Positions 55,548-64,000 of a stretch of DNA of 64,000 bases are shown here, in pieces. Below the pieces are notes generated by a model. That model saw only the letters and a list, made by a program, of their open reading frames with translations. It ran no database searches and was not told the origin of the DNA. The stretch is taken from the NCBI RefSeq assembly GCF_008124885.1, contig NZ_VNHX01000001.1, positions 1 to 64,000 of the forward strand. Direction: 5' to 3'. Each line of letters starts with the position of its first letter. Within the stretch, counting starts at the first letter, position 1. The stretch is from Sphingobacterium allocomposti. Lineage in GTDB: Bacteria; Bacteroidota; Bacteroidia; Sphingobacteriales; Sphingobacteriaceae. The translations under genes and the position numbers were made by a program.

Positions 55548-58487
55548 ATGAAAAGAATCTTTAGAACGACTACGGCCATTTTCCTGCTGTTTATCTCGTT
55601 GGGGGCTGCTGCCCAGCAACGGACGTTTGTATGGAAAGAGGCTGAGGCCAATGGATACCGCTACCGGTATGTGGAGAACGATCCAATGGAGGCCCGCTTT
55701 TACAAGTTAAGTAACGGACTGACGGTCATCTTAAGTCCTAATCCGAAACAGCCGCGTATTCAAACATATATTGCAACGAAGGCCGGCAGCAAGACAGATC
55801 CGAAAGACCACACGGGACTAGCGCATTATTTGGAGCATATGTTATTCAAAGGCACTGACAAGTTTGGCTCCTTAGACTGGGCGAAGGAAAAACCTTTGCT
55901 GGATACGATTGATGCGCTATACGAAAAATACAACGCAACAACGGACGACGCCGAACGAAAAGCTATTTATAAGGAAATTGACCGTGTGTCGGGTGAAGCG
56001 GCAAAGTATGCTATTCCCAATGAGTACGACAAGCTCATGAGCAATATGGGGTCTGAAGGTACCAATGCGTTTACCTCATTTGAACAGACCGTATATATGG
56101 AGGATATTCCCAATAATGTGGTGAACAAGTATCTTACGGTGCAGGCAGAACGATTTAGAAATCCTATTCTGCGGCTGTTCCACACGGAGCTTGAAGCGGT
56201 TTATGAAGAAAAGAATATGGGGTTGGACAACGACGGCCGTAAGGCTGTGGAAGCGATGTTCGAGGCTATGTTTCCCAATAACAACTACGGAAAGCAGACC
56301 GTTATCGGGACGGTGGAACATCTAAAGAACCCGTCGTTAAAGGCAATACGTGCATATTATAGTACGTATTACGTGCCAAATAATATGGGCGTCATTATGT
56401 CTGGCGATTTTAATCCAGACGAGATGATCAAAAAGATCGATGCGGCCTTCGCCTTTATGCGCCCAAAGGAGGTTCCTTCGTATGAGTTCGACCGCGAGCA
56501 GCCGATACAACAACCTATCGTCCGCGAGGTCAAAGGCCCAAACGCAGAATTTCTTTTTTTAGGGTATAGATTTCCAGGAGCGGGCAGCGAGGATGCACAG
56601 ATGCTAAACTTGATGGCGAATATTCTGACGAATGGTTCCGCGGGGCTAATTGACTTAAACCTCGTCAAGTCACAGAAGCTGCTGGGAGCAGGTGCTTTTC
56701 CCTATGTGTTAAAAGACTACTCCTTATTGATTTTACAGGGAAACCCCTCACAGGGGCAATCGCTCGAAGATGTTCAAGCCCTTTTGCTCGCCGAAATTGA
56801 AAAGCTTCGGAAGGGTGAATTCTCTGACGACCTGATAACGTCTATTATCAATAACGAACGCAAATACCGGATATCAGGCATAAACAGCTATAAAAATCGG
56901 GCGCAGGAGCTTATGTCTGCTTTTACGTCGGAGATCGATTGGGCAGATGAAGTCGGCTATACCGATCGGCTGGCACATATCACCAAGCAGGACGTCGTTG
57001 ATTTTGCCAACAAATATCTTAATGACAGAAACTATGTGGTCGTTTATAAAAGACAAGGGGTAGATGAAAACGTGGTCAAAGTTGAAAAACCGGCTATTAC
57101 GCCGATAACGGTAAACCGTAATGATCAGTCGGACTTTCTGAAAACCGTTAACGCTATGCCAGAGGAAGCTATTCAGCCCGTTTGGGTAGATTATGAGCGC
57201 GAAGTTCAGAAAGGAAAATTGGGCGATTTGGATATTGTTGCCGTGCAAAATAAAGAGAACGCGCTGTTCAGTTTGTCGTATCAGTACCCTATCGGCAAAT
57301 GGGACAATAAATTGTTGCCATTGGCTGTCGGCTATCTGGAGTTCCTGGGGACGAAAGAAAAGAGCAGTGAGGACTTCAGTAGAGCGTTTTACAAACTCGC
57401 TTCTGATTTCTCGGTTTCTGCGGGAAATGAAGAGACGCGTATATCTATCTCGGGGCTGGGAGAAAATTTTGATCAAACGGTTCTCCTGATTCAGGATCTC
57501 CTACGGAATTGCGTTGTCGATGAAGCTGCTTTCCAGGCGTATATTTCGCGTTACAAAAAAGCACGGGCAAATGCGAAAGAGAATAAAGGCAGTATTATGG
57601 AGGGATTGCGGGCCTATGCGAAATATGGCGCACAGAATCCGTTTAACTATACATTTTCTGACCAAGAACTCGATCAGGTCAAGGCTGAAGATCTTGTAAC
57701 TCTTCTGCACGGTCTGGTGCGTACGAAGCACACTATCCTTTACTATGGACCGGAGGACGTCCGTAGCCTGGCGACGAAGCTGCCTTTGCTTAAGAGCGAC
57801 AACAAACCCTATCTAACCATACAGAAAGGGCCTGGGTTTAAAGAGCTTCCCACACAGAAAAATCAGGTTCTATTCGCGCATTATAACATGAAACAGGCTG
57901 AAGTTTTCTGGTTGAGAAATTCAGGGGTTTATGATCGCGCAAACACGCCAATCGTTTCATTGTTTAACAACTATTTCGGGGGCGGTATGGGAAGTATCGT
58001 ATTTCAGACGATAAGGGAATCCAAGGCACTTGCATATTCTACGTATGCGTATTTTGCCCCGCCTCAAAAGAAAGAGAACCATTATATGGTGGGGGCTTAT
58101 GTTGGCACTCAGGCGGACAAGTTTAACGAGGCAATTATCGGAATGAACGATTTGCTGAACGAGCTGCCGGAGTCGGCGGTCGCATTGGAAACTGCGAAGG
58201 CAAGCTTACGGAAGTCGCTAGCTAGTGAACGTATTGTCGATGCAGGAATTTTAAATAGTTACATAGCGGCACAACGTTTAGGTAACGACACCGACATACG
58301 AAAAGCGGTGTACGAACAGATCCCGCAGCTAGACTATCAGGATTTGAGGGACTTCCATGCGCGGGAAATAAGCCAAAAACCTTACGTATACTGCGTGGTC
58401 GCTAATGAGGAAAACATTACCGATGCTGATCTGGAAAAGCTAGGTGAGGTGAAAAAGCTGACACTTCAGGAAATCTTTGGTTATTAA
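55548..58487 (+). CDS. Secreted M16-family zinc peptidase (pitrilysin-like, two-domain)
   Basis: A 979-aa protease with a signal peptide (1-23, ending AAAQ). The inverted zinc motif HYLEH is at residues 93-97, and TELEAVYEEKN supplies the downstream Glu ligand. Two M16 repeat halves are present; the second half (from about residue 550) has the R/Y substrate-site region (IRESKALAYSTYAYF). The protein is probably periplasmic and degrades peptides. Upstream (55269-55547) there is no other gene; a TAATGTTTG near 55468 is one base off the -7 consensus spacing. Confidence 0.93.
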   Translation: MKRIFRTTTAIFLLFISLGAAAQQRTFVWKEAEANGYRYRYVENDPMEARFYKLSNGLTVILSPNPKQPRIQTYIATKAGSKTDPKDHTGLAHYLEHMLFKGTDKFGSLDWAKEKPLLDTIDALYEKYNATTDDAERKAIYKEIDRVSGEAAKYAIPNEYDKLMSNMGSEGTNAFTSFEQTVYMEDIPNNVVNKYLTVQAERFRNPILRLFHTELEAVYEEKNMGLDNDGRKAVEAMFEAMFPNNNYGKQTVIGTVEHLKNPSLKAIRAYYSTYYVPNNMGVIMSGDFNPDEMIKKIDAAFAFMRPKEVPSYEFDREQPIQQPIVREVKGPNAEFLFLGYRFPGAGSEDAQMLNLMANILTNGSAGLIDLNLVKSQKLLGAGAFPYVLKDYSLLILQGNPSQGQSLEDVQALLLAEIEKLRKGEFSDDLITSIINNERKYRISGINSYKNRAQELMSAFTSEIDWADEVGYTDRLAHITKQDVVDFANKYLNDRNYVVVYKRQGVDENVVKVEKPAITPITVNRNDQSDFLKTVNAMPEEAIQPVWVDYEREVQKGKLGDLDIVAVQNKENALFSLSYQYPIGKWDNKLLPLAVGYLEFLGTKEKSSEDFSRAFYKLASDFSVSAGNEETRISISGLGENFDQTVLLIQDLLRNCVVDEAAFQAYISRYKKARANAKENKGSIMEGLRAYAKYGAQNPFNYTFSDQELDQVKAEDLVTLLHGLVRTKHTILYYGPEDVRSLATKLPLLKSDNKPYLTIQKGPGFKELPTQKNQVLFAHYNMKQAEVFWLRNSGVYDRANTPIVSLFNNYFGGGMGSIVFQTIRESKALAYSTYAYFAPPQKKENHYMVGAYVGTQADKFNEAIIGMNDLLNELPESAVALETAKASLRKSLASERIVDAGILNSYIAAQRLGNDTDIRKAVYEQIPQLDYQDLRDFHAREISQKPYVYCVVANEENITDADLEKLGEVKKLTLQEIFGY

Positions 58488-58507
58488 CGAGCGGTTCAAT
58501 GAACCAA

Positions 58508-58540
58508 CACAAAAAGGGTGCCCAGGCGCCCTTTTTTGTG
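58508..58540 (+). terminator. M16 peptidase terminator
   Basis: GGGTGC / GCGCCC stem extended by A5/T5 pairing and followed by TTTTTTG. Confidence 0.87.
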
Positions 58541-58827
58541 TAAAAACTAGCTGCGACAGCGCTGAAGATACCCAAAGCAAATGGGGAGACCGAGATCAAT
58601 ACCTTTGAAAAATTAACGGGCGTCCTCTTCTATATATCTTTGTGGATGATGTTTTTCTTGTTTGAGAAGCTGATTGTTGTATTTTTTTCGGATTATTTGG
58701 CTTGGCATTGTACAATTTACCTTTTATGCTAAAATTTGCAATAAGACGTTGCTTTGCGTCTCGGATACGTAGCATAGAGTAGGAGCTCATGTTATGCCAA
58801 TGTAAACGCTAGTAAAACAATTTGCAG
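58541..58827. other. Intergenic region, M16 peptidase / DsbD-N-like gene
   Basis: 287 bases with no credible gene; a minus-strand 64-codon frame looks random. TATCTTTG at 58635-58642 matches the -7 consensus but lies about 190 bases upstream of the next gene. Confidence 0.4.
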
Positions 58828-59280
58828 ATGAAAAAAATAGGTTTTTTGATTTTGGTAATGACGGTAACTATGCTGAAATGTAGCATAGCACAGATCTACA
58901 ATCCGGTGAAATGGTCGGTTGCGGCTAAAAAATTGAACAGCAAGGAAGCAGTGGTATTTGTTAAGGCGGTTATTCAAGACGGATGGCACATCTACGGACT
59001 CGATGTCCCCGAAGGAGGTCCGTTGTCAACTAAGCTTAGCTTCAGTACTTCTCCTGCATACGCGCTGAACGGAAAGGTGGCCGCGCCTGCGCCTAAAAGT
59101 AAATATGAGAAGGACTTCAAAATGGATGTTCCGTACTATCCGAAAGAGGTTGTTTTCCAACAGCGGGTAAAATTAATTAAAGGCGAGGCTATGGTTAAGG
59201 GAACAGTAGAGTTTATGGCATGCGACAAGACGCAGTGTCTTCCTCCTGATGAATATAATTTCAGTGTAGCGATTAAATAG
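58828..59280 (+). CDS. Standalone DsbD N-terminal-like domain protein
   Basis: A 150-aa secreted protein: signal peptide (1-22) followed by a domain like the N-terminal periplasmic part of DsbD, with the redox pair in MACDKTQCLPPDEY. Full-length DsbD also has eight membrane helices and a C-terminal thioredoxin domain; neither is here, so electrons would have to come from another protein. Such standalone domains are seen in Bacteroidota. A terminator follows. Confidence 0.82.
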   Translation: MKKIGFLILVMTVTMLKCSIAQIYNPVKWSVAAKKLNSKEAVVFVKAVIQDGWHIYGLDVPEGGPLSTKLSFSTSPAYALNGKVAAPAPKSKYEKDFKMDVPYYPKEVVFQQRVKLIKGEAMVKGTVEFMACDKTQCLPPDEYNFSVAIK

Positions 59281-59323
59281 GCGTGCTAAGAAAATTACCG
59301 AATAGGTATGTTGTTTAGTTGAT

Positions 59324-59353
59324 AAGGCCAGCCCGTCGGGGCAGGCCTTTTTT
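59324..59353 (+). terminator. Terminator after DsbD-N-like gene
   Basis: AAGGCC-A-GCCC / GGGC-A-GGCCTT stem with loop GTCG, followed by TTTTT. Confidence 0.9.
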
Positions 59354-59441
59354 ATGATGACACGTCGCCTGATGTGACTATTTCTAGCCAATATCCGATC
59401 CTTCCAAAGAGTTTTAGGACGACTTGGCTACATGAAATGCA

Positions 59442-59825
59442 TCAGTGAGCGAAGCCGGAGTAAACGCTAAGACATATAATCAGGAGGACAAGTATGGTTA
59501 TTGCGATGTACAGGCTGTCCTTTTCCAGAATAAAGCTGATCAAAGATAAAAGCAATCGCAGCAACGGTGTAAAAAATAGGATCAGAATAGCCAAATAGAT
59601 GATCGATCGGCCATCCAGATCTCCAACGCCAATAAAAATCTGATCGACCACCGTGAAGATGTGTTGATCCTTCTCCACGAAATTGCTATAGTCTACTGTC
59701 TCATTGGCGTGTTCAATCAAAAAGATGACCCCGCCTAGTATGCCCACAGACAACACGGTGCGCACTCCGTATCTCAATACGTTGCCGACTATCTTCTGCA
59801 TCATTCTATCGGTCAGTTGCATCAT
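59442..59825 (-). CDS. DUF1634 membrane protein
   Basis: A 127-aa protein with three membrane segments (residues about 18-38, 73-95 and 103-124), matching DUF1634. The family is usually found next to TauE/SafE-type transporters, as here: the two coding regions overlap by 4 bases (ATGA). It may be an accessory subunit of that transporter; this is inference from the coupling. Confidence 0.85.
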   Translation of the reverse strand: MMQLTDRMMQKIVGNVLRYGVRTVLSVGILGGVIFLIEHANETVDYSNFVEKDQHIFTVVDQIFIGVGDLDGRSIIYLAILILFFTPLLRLLLSLISFILEKDSLYIAITILVLLIICLSVYSGFAH

Positions 59826-60658
59826 ATATTACCTTTTATACCGTTATAGATCATGTTTGCTGCCAGAAAGAAAATAATAAAAGCAAAGAGTACGCGCAGC
59901 TTTTTGGGGTCGGTGGCTATTAGTATTTTCGAACCGATCATGGCGCCGACTAGTACACCGATCATCACCGGCAGGCAGATATCGGGGACGATGTAGCCCT
60001 TCTGGACGTATATGACGCAGCTTGCCAATGCGGTGACGCCCATCATGAAGTTACTGGTCGTCGTAGAGACCTTGAAGGGAATTTTCATGATGGTGTCCAT
60101 TGCTATCACTTTAAAGGCTCCGGAACCGATGCCAAGCATTCCAGAAAGCATTCCCGCTAGTCCCATCATGGAAAAGCCGCCGATGACGTTCTTCGTGCCG
60201 TACGATATTTCTTTGTCTTTAGTAAGCGGGTAATGAGAAGGTAATTTCAGCTTCTTGGCCAATGTGCTGGAATCTGTCACGACCTTTTCCTCTTTTTTAC
60301 GCAGCGAGTTACCCGCCGAAAATATCAAAGCGCACCCAAACAGAACGGCTATGGAGCTACTGGGCGCCGATGTAGAAATTAACGCTCCCGCGACGGCTCC
60401 GGCTGTGGTAGCTATTTCCAGGAACATACCTAACCGCATATTCGTTATCCCCTCTTTCACGTAAGCGGCGGCCGAGCCCGAAGAGGTGGCGATGACCGAA
60501 ACCAATGCCGCTCCGATCGCATAATGGATATCGACCCCTAGCACAATCGTCAGCAGGGGGATAACTACGATGCCACCGCCCAGCCCTGACAAGGAGCCAA
60601 TAATGCCGGCGCAGATGGCGCCAAGTAGTACGATTGAAACAAAAACTAAAACAGTCAT
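59822..60658 (-). CDS. TauE/SafE-family sulfite/sulfonate exporter-like permease
   Basis: A 278-aa integral membrane protein with about eight helices. Glycine-rich motifs typical of the TauE/SafE family occur twice: GSLSGLGGGIVVIPLL near the N-terminus and GMLGIGSGAFKVIAM in the second half. The family is linked to export of sulfite or organosulfur anions, but specificity cannot be told. The ATG at 60658 starts the first helix; an upstream ATG at 60772 with a GGAGAT site would add 38 residues. It is coupled to the DUF1634 gene. Confidence 0.88.
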   Translation of the reverse strand: MTVLVFVSIVLLGAICAGIIGSLSGLGGGIVVIPLLTIVLGVDIHYAIGAALVSVIATSSGSAAAYVKEGITNMRLGMFLEIATTAGAVAGALISTSAPSSSIAVLFGCALIFSAGNSLRKKEEKVVTDSSTLAKKLKLPSHYPLTKDKEISYGTKNVIGGFSMMGLAGMLSGMLGIGSGAFKVIAMDTIMKIPFKVSTTTSNFMMGVTALASCVIYVQKGYIVPDICLPVMIGVLVGAMIGSKILIATDPKKLRVLFAFIIFFLAANMIYNGIKGNI

Positions 60659-60842
60659 ATAAAAAGGAATATTTACTTGCCCCTCACCTGTTATGAGATG
60701 GACAAAGTTAGAAAACAAATCGGGGTAAAACGGATTAAGGGGTATGTTAATCTGGAAGTGCTCGCTTTTCATATCTCCGCATCTGGTGGCAGCGTAGCAA
60801 AAAACCGGCGTGCCACAGCTCGTGTATACCCGCCCTCTAGCG

Positions 60843-61019
60843 TTACATAGTGTAGAGCCGCTCCTGAATGAAGCGCCATTCCTGATATTCTTTTTCATTC
60901 CAGCTGTCGCGCTGTTTGTTCAGTAAATAGATTGCACGTTGAATAAGAACATCCTTAGTATGGTTGTTCAGTGCGCCTGTCTCTACCCGTTTTTTTTCGC
61001 TCACACGCTCTGTTGCCAT
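60843..61019 (-). CDS. Small charged helical protein (58 aa)
   Basis: A 58-codon frame on the minus strand with many charged residues, predicted helical (TKDVLIQRAIYLLNKQ and NEKEYQEWRFIQERLY), no signal or membrane segment. Composition is protein-like. It precedes the TauE gene by about 180 bases. The family is not recognised. Confidence 0.5.
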   Translation of the reverse strand: MATERVSEKKRVETGALNNHTKDVLIQRAIYLLNKQRDSWNEKEYQEWRFIQERLYTM

Positions 61020-61162
61020 TGGTCTATGTCGTTCTCCGCCGACAAAAATAGCTCCGCAATATTAGAGAGAGGTGTAACGTGCATTAGAAATCTATTAAAA
61101 GCGTGGTAAAAGATCTGGGAAGTTGTTGCACCAGGTGTGTGTTGTAGGGATCTGCCGCCAAT

Positions 61163-61964
61163 TTATACACACAAGCTATAAACTGTTACACCGATTCCAA
61201 CTGAAACAGTAGGCCGAAAAAAAGAAGAGTTTTGTCCGTTTGACGAGTGCTATCATCATTCGGCAGGCCACGATTCCGGAGATAGGAGAAGCCGTGAAGG
61301 CGACGAACAGTATCAGCGGATCGTGCTGTACAGCTATTTCACCTGGTTTCGGCAGTTTCAGTAATATCCTTGCACTTGATCCAAGAATGAGTGGCAATAC
61401 CATCAGAAAAGAAAAACTTGCGGCTTTTTCTCTATTAATCCCTAAGGCTAAAGATGTGGCGATGGTAGATCCAGAACGGGAAAGGCCGGGTAGAAGTGCG
61501 GCGCATGACTGAATCACGCCAATGACGAAGGACTTCTTGAAGGTTAGTTCCTCGGAAGTTTCTTTTTTTAAGTCGGCGAACAATAGCATACTGGAAGTGA
61601 TCACGAGAGATGACCCCACGACAATTAAATTGGAAAGTATTTCACTGGCAAGATCTTCGAGAAAAAGACCCACAAAGGCAGCTGGGATCATGGAAAGTAC
61701 TATCTTCGCGGAGAGTATGGTTTCTTGGTTCCACTTGAGCTGCGCCAAGCCTTGTAAAATGCGCATTATAGTATTTCGAAAAACTACGATCGTGCTTAGT
61801 GCCGTTCCCAAATGCAGTATTACAGCCATCTACAGGCTGCTTACCGCAATATATTCCACGTTGAGCAATTTTTCCGCAATGACAATATGCCCGCTGGATG
61901 AAGCCGGTAGAAATTCGGTGAATCCTTGAACAACACCAAGGACTAGTGCTTTTATATATTCCAT
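61163..61964 (-). pseudogene. uppP: uppP/bacA (undecaprenyl-diphosphatase) pseudogene
   Basis: The reading frame begins at 61964 with MEYIKALVLGVVQGFTEFL and the first conserved motif PASSSGH, then meets an in-frame TAG at 61832-61830 (codon 45). It resumes directly with MAVILHLGTALSTIVVFR in the same frame, and contains the second active-site motif LPGLSRSGST. After TAYCF-like residues the frame shifts: the original frame gives WNRCNSL, but the +1 frame gives VGIGVTVYSLCV then TAA at 61165, which is the expected UppP C-terminus. Undoing both lesions yields a normal length of about 266 aa. UppP recycles the undecaprenyl carrier lipid for cell-wall synthesis, so an intact copy should exist elsewhere. 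Confidence 0.82.
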
Positions 61965-62264
61965 AACGCATTAAGTTTGCGCCAAAATTAGACACTCATC
62001 GGGTGGATCACGCGAAAAGAGGGTTAGAATTGGATTAGATTTTAACAGAAGAAGTTTGTATCATTTATGTGTCGGTGGAAGTCGTGTAATCGGTTCGCTA
62101 AATTGTTCAATTTGCGTCCGTACTAAGACCGACCAGCGTCTATTATACGCGTTGGGTTTCTGCAAATACCTGTTTTCAGCGCTATGGAAAACTTTCGCCG
62201 CTGTTGAAGCTTCTGTTGGAAAGGAGAATCGTAATGAAACCCTCAATGAATAAATTTTAAACGG
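61965..62264. other. Intergenic region, uppP pseudogene / SPW gene
   Basis: 300 bases without a supported gene; frames on both strands in 62056-62294 have no start context or family similarity. No clear promoter box was found. Confidence 0.4.
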
Positions 62265-62639
62265 ATGAAAAAGATTATAACGACGAATGCGCATGCGCCG
62301 ATGGATTACGGAGCTGCTCTAATTTTACTTGCCGGACCGTGGATTCTTCAATTTGCCCACATCCCGGAAGCCAAGATGACATTTGTTTTTGCGGGAGCAC
62401 TGGTTCTCGTCATGTCTCTCTTTACCCGTTATGAAGGTGGGTTGGTTCGGGTGCTACCTATGAAATTTCATCTGGCAATGGACGTGCTTCTCGGGATTTT
62501 TTTAGCGGCGTCGCCTTGGATATTCGGCTTTTTTGCGGAAACTTGGCTGTGGCACGTTCTAATGGGCGTATTTAGTGTGTTCGCAGGGCTTTGTACACGG
62601 ACTAACGTGCCCGAATTCCTCTCGCTGAAAGGAATGTAG
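62265..62639 (+). CDS. SPW-repeat membrane protein
   Basis: A 124-aa inner-membrane protein with four hydrophobic segments arranged as two repeats, each holding the PW motif (LAGPWILQF and AASPWIFGF) of the SPW-repeat family. The function of the family is unknown. It appears to be transcribed alone; the convergent sigma-factor gene begins its stop 36 bases further on. Confidence 0.83.
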   Translation: MKKIITTNAHAPMDYGAALILLAGPWILQFAHIPEAKMTFVFAGALVLVMSLFTRYEGGLVRVLPMKFHLAMDVLLGIFLAASPWIFGFFAETWLWHVLMGVFSVFAGLCTRTNVPEFLSLKGM

Positions 62640-62675
62640 CATTAATAGGAGTGGTGTCTCTCCCCTACGAAGGCT

Positions 62676-63284
62676 TCACATATTATCGAAAAATATGGTG
62701 GCATCAAGTTGGAGAGATAACAGGGCGGAAAAGTGGTACAGCGAAATCTTCTTGTCACTAAAAACTTTCTTCAAAGTAGCGACGGCTTTCGACCTGGCGA
62801 AGTAAACCGTGCTGGGCGTTGTTCCGAGCTCGTCGCATATTTCAGTCGTGTTTTTTCCTTCCACTACTGACAGCTGGAATATATGGGCTTGCTGTCTCGG
62901 GAGTTTTTCAATCTCTTGTACCACTAAGGCAATGAGTTCAGTGTAAATCATTTTTGTAAGTATGTCCTGATCGTCGGAATGTAGTTCTGCCAGTAGCTGG
63001 TCGTCGTGACTATATTTGTTTCTGCTATGTTTAAGATGATCCAAACAGCTGTTTCGCACGACCACATAAAGGAAAGACTTAAGTGGCTCGGCTGAATCAA
63101 ACTGTAACCTACGTTCCCAAAGTTTTACGAATGCATCCGACACAATTTCTGTAGCTACCGGTTTATCTTTTATAAGCTTGTAAGCAAAAAAACGTAAGGG
63201 CTGTGCGTACTGATCCATAAAAAAACGTAATGCGGTTTCTTTACCGGTCTTCAAATCAGAAATCTGTTTGTCGAACGTCTCCAT
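62676..63284 (-). CDS. ECF-type RNA polymerase sigma factor
   Basis: A 202-aa sigma-70 family protein of the extracytoplasmic-function group. Region 2 reads FFAYKLIKDKPVATEIVSDAF and region 4 reads LPRQQAHIFQLSVVEGKNT followed by a helix-turn-helix (TTEICDELGTTPSTVYFARSKAV). In Bacteroidota such factors usually pair with a FecR anti-sigma factor and a SusC-like receptor; no FecR gene adjoins it here. Its target is unknown. Confidence 0.92.
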   Translation of the reverse strand: METFDKQISDLKTGKETALRFFMDQYAQPLRFFAYKLIKDKPVATEIVSDAFVKLWERRLQFDSAEPLKSFLYVVVRNSCLDHLKHSRNKYSHDDQLLAELHSDDQDILTKMIYTELIALVVQEIEKLPRQQAHIFQLSVVEGKNTTEICDELGTTPSTVYFARSKAVATLKKVFSDKKISLYHFSALLSLQLDATIFFDNM

Positions 63285-63382
63285 GTGCCGAAATTAGGTC
63301 TATATGTGGGTACACAAACTTAAAGCAAATTGCTTGAAATAAAAAATACTTTCCGCGTTTTATAGGGCCGTATGTTTATTTA

Positions 63383-63416
63383 AAAAGAGACTGCCTCAAA
63401 CAGGGGACAGTCTCTT
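63383..63416 (-). terminator. Terminator of the right-edge gene
   Basis: AAGAGACTG / CAGTCTCTT hairpin. On the minus strand the stem is followed by TTTTTAAA, 29 bases past the stop of the right-edge gene. Confidence 0.85.
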
Positions 63417-63444
63417 CGAAAAGTTTAGGCGTTAGAGAGTCGAA

Positions 63445-64000
63445 TTACTCGGCTTTGAACATCCAGAACCAAGCGTTGTTCGTACCAGGCTCGCGGTAAG
63501 AAAGGGCCATCTTTTCATTATTAACAACAAGTATATCGTACTCGTAAATTGGGGCGCCACCTTCGTTTGGAGACTTACCACACAGTACGGTAACACCTTT
63601 TGTCGTTAATTTTCCCTGTGCCCACACGGTTCCGTTTTCCGTGGTGATTTTCTTACCCATATCGAAGGCAAATGTTCCAGTTTCTGTCTGGCCATTAGAC
63701 TTGATCTTCGCTAATTTGGCACCGCGCAATGAGAATACCATTTTGGCCCCAGTCCCTTCTCCAGGCGCCTGTCCGTCGATGTCTGCCTCCGTCAACACCC
63801 ACCATGCAGGGGCGTTGTTTGTTAGGTATCCGCCGTTGCCCCAAACATGAGGCAGCGTGGTATCCCACACCCAATTTTTTTCCCCGCCGTCGGTGAGGAA
63901 GCCCCACTCCAACGGAACCTCGAAGGTCAGCTCATCGACGGTTACGGTTAGTGTTTTTTGGATTTTGCTACCATCTGCGTTTAGGCCTGTAAAAATGATT
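63445..64000 (-). CDS. Surface/secreted protein, C-terminal part (partial)
   Basis: The minus-strand frame stays open from the right edge to the stop at 63445, giving at least 184 residues. The part nearest the edge (FTGLNADGSKIQKTLTVTV) looks like the end of a PKD/Ig-type beta-sandwich. The rest is rich in Trp and Gly (VWDTTLPHVWGNGGYL, APAWWVL) and ends NAWFWMFKAE, a pattern I associate with secreted Bacteroidota PKD-domain proteins found with SusCD pairs. The TTG at 63912 is not taken as the start because the frame continues. Function unknown. Confidence 0.7.
   Translation of the reverse strand, partial: IIFTGLNADGSKIQKTLTVTVDELTFEVPLEWGFLTDGGEKNWVWDTTLPHVWGNGGYLTNNAPAWWVLTEADIDGQAPGEGTGAKMVFSLRGAKLAKIKSNGQTETGTFAFDMGKKITTENGTVWAQGKLTTKGVTVLCGKSPNEGGAPIYEYDILVVNNEKMALSYREPGTNNAWFWMFKAE

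Noticed and set aside
58596..58790. 64-codon minus-strand frame
   Set aside because: Random composition, and it sits in the upstream region of the DsbD-N-like gene.
62056..62294. Overlapping frames of 65 and 77 codons on opposite strands
   Set aside because: No good start, no family features; they overlap each other and the SPW gene start.
1..64000. tRNA genes, insertion sequences, phage genes, toxin-antitoxin or defence systems
   Set aside because: None recognised on either strand by reading the sequence; a tRNAscan or HMM search could still find something short.

Overview
The window reads as chromosomal DNA of a Bacteroidota bacterium, most likely Sphingobacteriaceae or a close relative. 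The evidence is two SusC/SusD-type receptor/lipoprotein pairs, FAS1 (fasciclin) lipoproteins, several TAnnTTTG-type promoter boxes (the Bacteroidota -7 consensus), a DUF2490 protein, a secreted peptide deformylase-like protein and a phylum-style YbeY. Family assignments were made by reading the translations; no database search was run.

Layout. 1-100: 3' end of a 5S rRNA gene and its terminator. 400-11000: housekeeping genes (dnaG, yraN family, glutaminyl cyclase-like lipoprotein, DUF1684-peptide deformylase fusion, ruvX, ybeY, DUF2490 protein, ndk, ispH, hemH, membrane metallophosphoesterase). 11287-14659: galactose operon galT-galK-aldose epimerase. 14753-25000: transsulfuration enzyme, mfd, an AraC regulator with a DUF983 protein, galE-UDP-glucuronate decarboxylase, and the Kdo transferase waaA. 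25352-29409: a large secreted glutaminase-family protein and a long-form GAPDH. 29809-35973: L-rhamnose catabolism (rhaT, bifunctional aldolase/dehydrogenase, rhaI, rhamnulokinase). 36532-55227: a rhamnogalacturonan acetylesterase-like SGNH protein, an 880-bp intergenic region with a 21-bp-periodic array, then an eight-gene locus FAS1, SusC, SusD, FAS1, FAS1, SusC, SusD, GH105. 55548-64000: an M16 peptidase, a standalone DsbD-N-like domain, a TauE/DUF1634 pair, a broken uppP, an SPW membrane protein, an ECF sigma factor and the C-terminal part of a surface protein that runs off the right edge.

How it fits together. The central 26 kb looks like one functional neighbourhood for pectin rhamnogalacturonan. 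The acetylesterase would remove acetyl groups, the SusCD pairs and FAS1 lipoproteins would bind and import oligosaccharides, and GH105 would remove the unsaturated uronic acid. The freed rhamnose would enter through RhaT and be converted by isomerase, kinase and aldolase/dehydrogenase to DHAP and a lactate-level product. No polysaccharide lyase is visible in the window, so backbone cleavage must be encoded elsewhere. The substrate is inferred from GH105, the CE12-like esterase and the rhamnose genes.

Most notable observations: three FAS1 lipoproteins interleaved with duplicated SusCD pairs; a 21-bp array (two helical turns per unit) upstream of that locus; a secreted DUF1684-deformylase fusion with intact catalytic motifs; a nearly identical promoter core in front of waaA and rhaI; and a uppP copy broken by an amber codon and a C-terminal frameshift.
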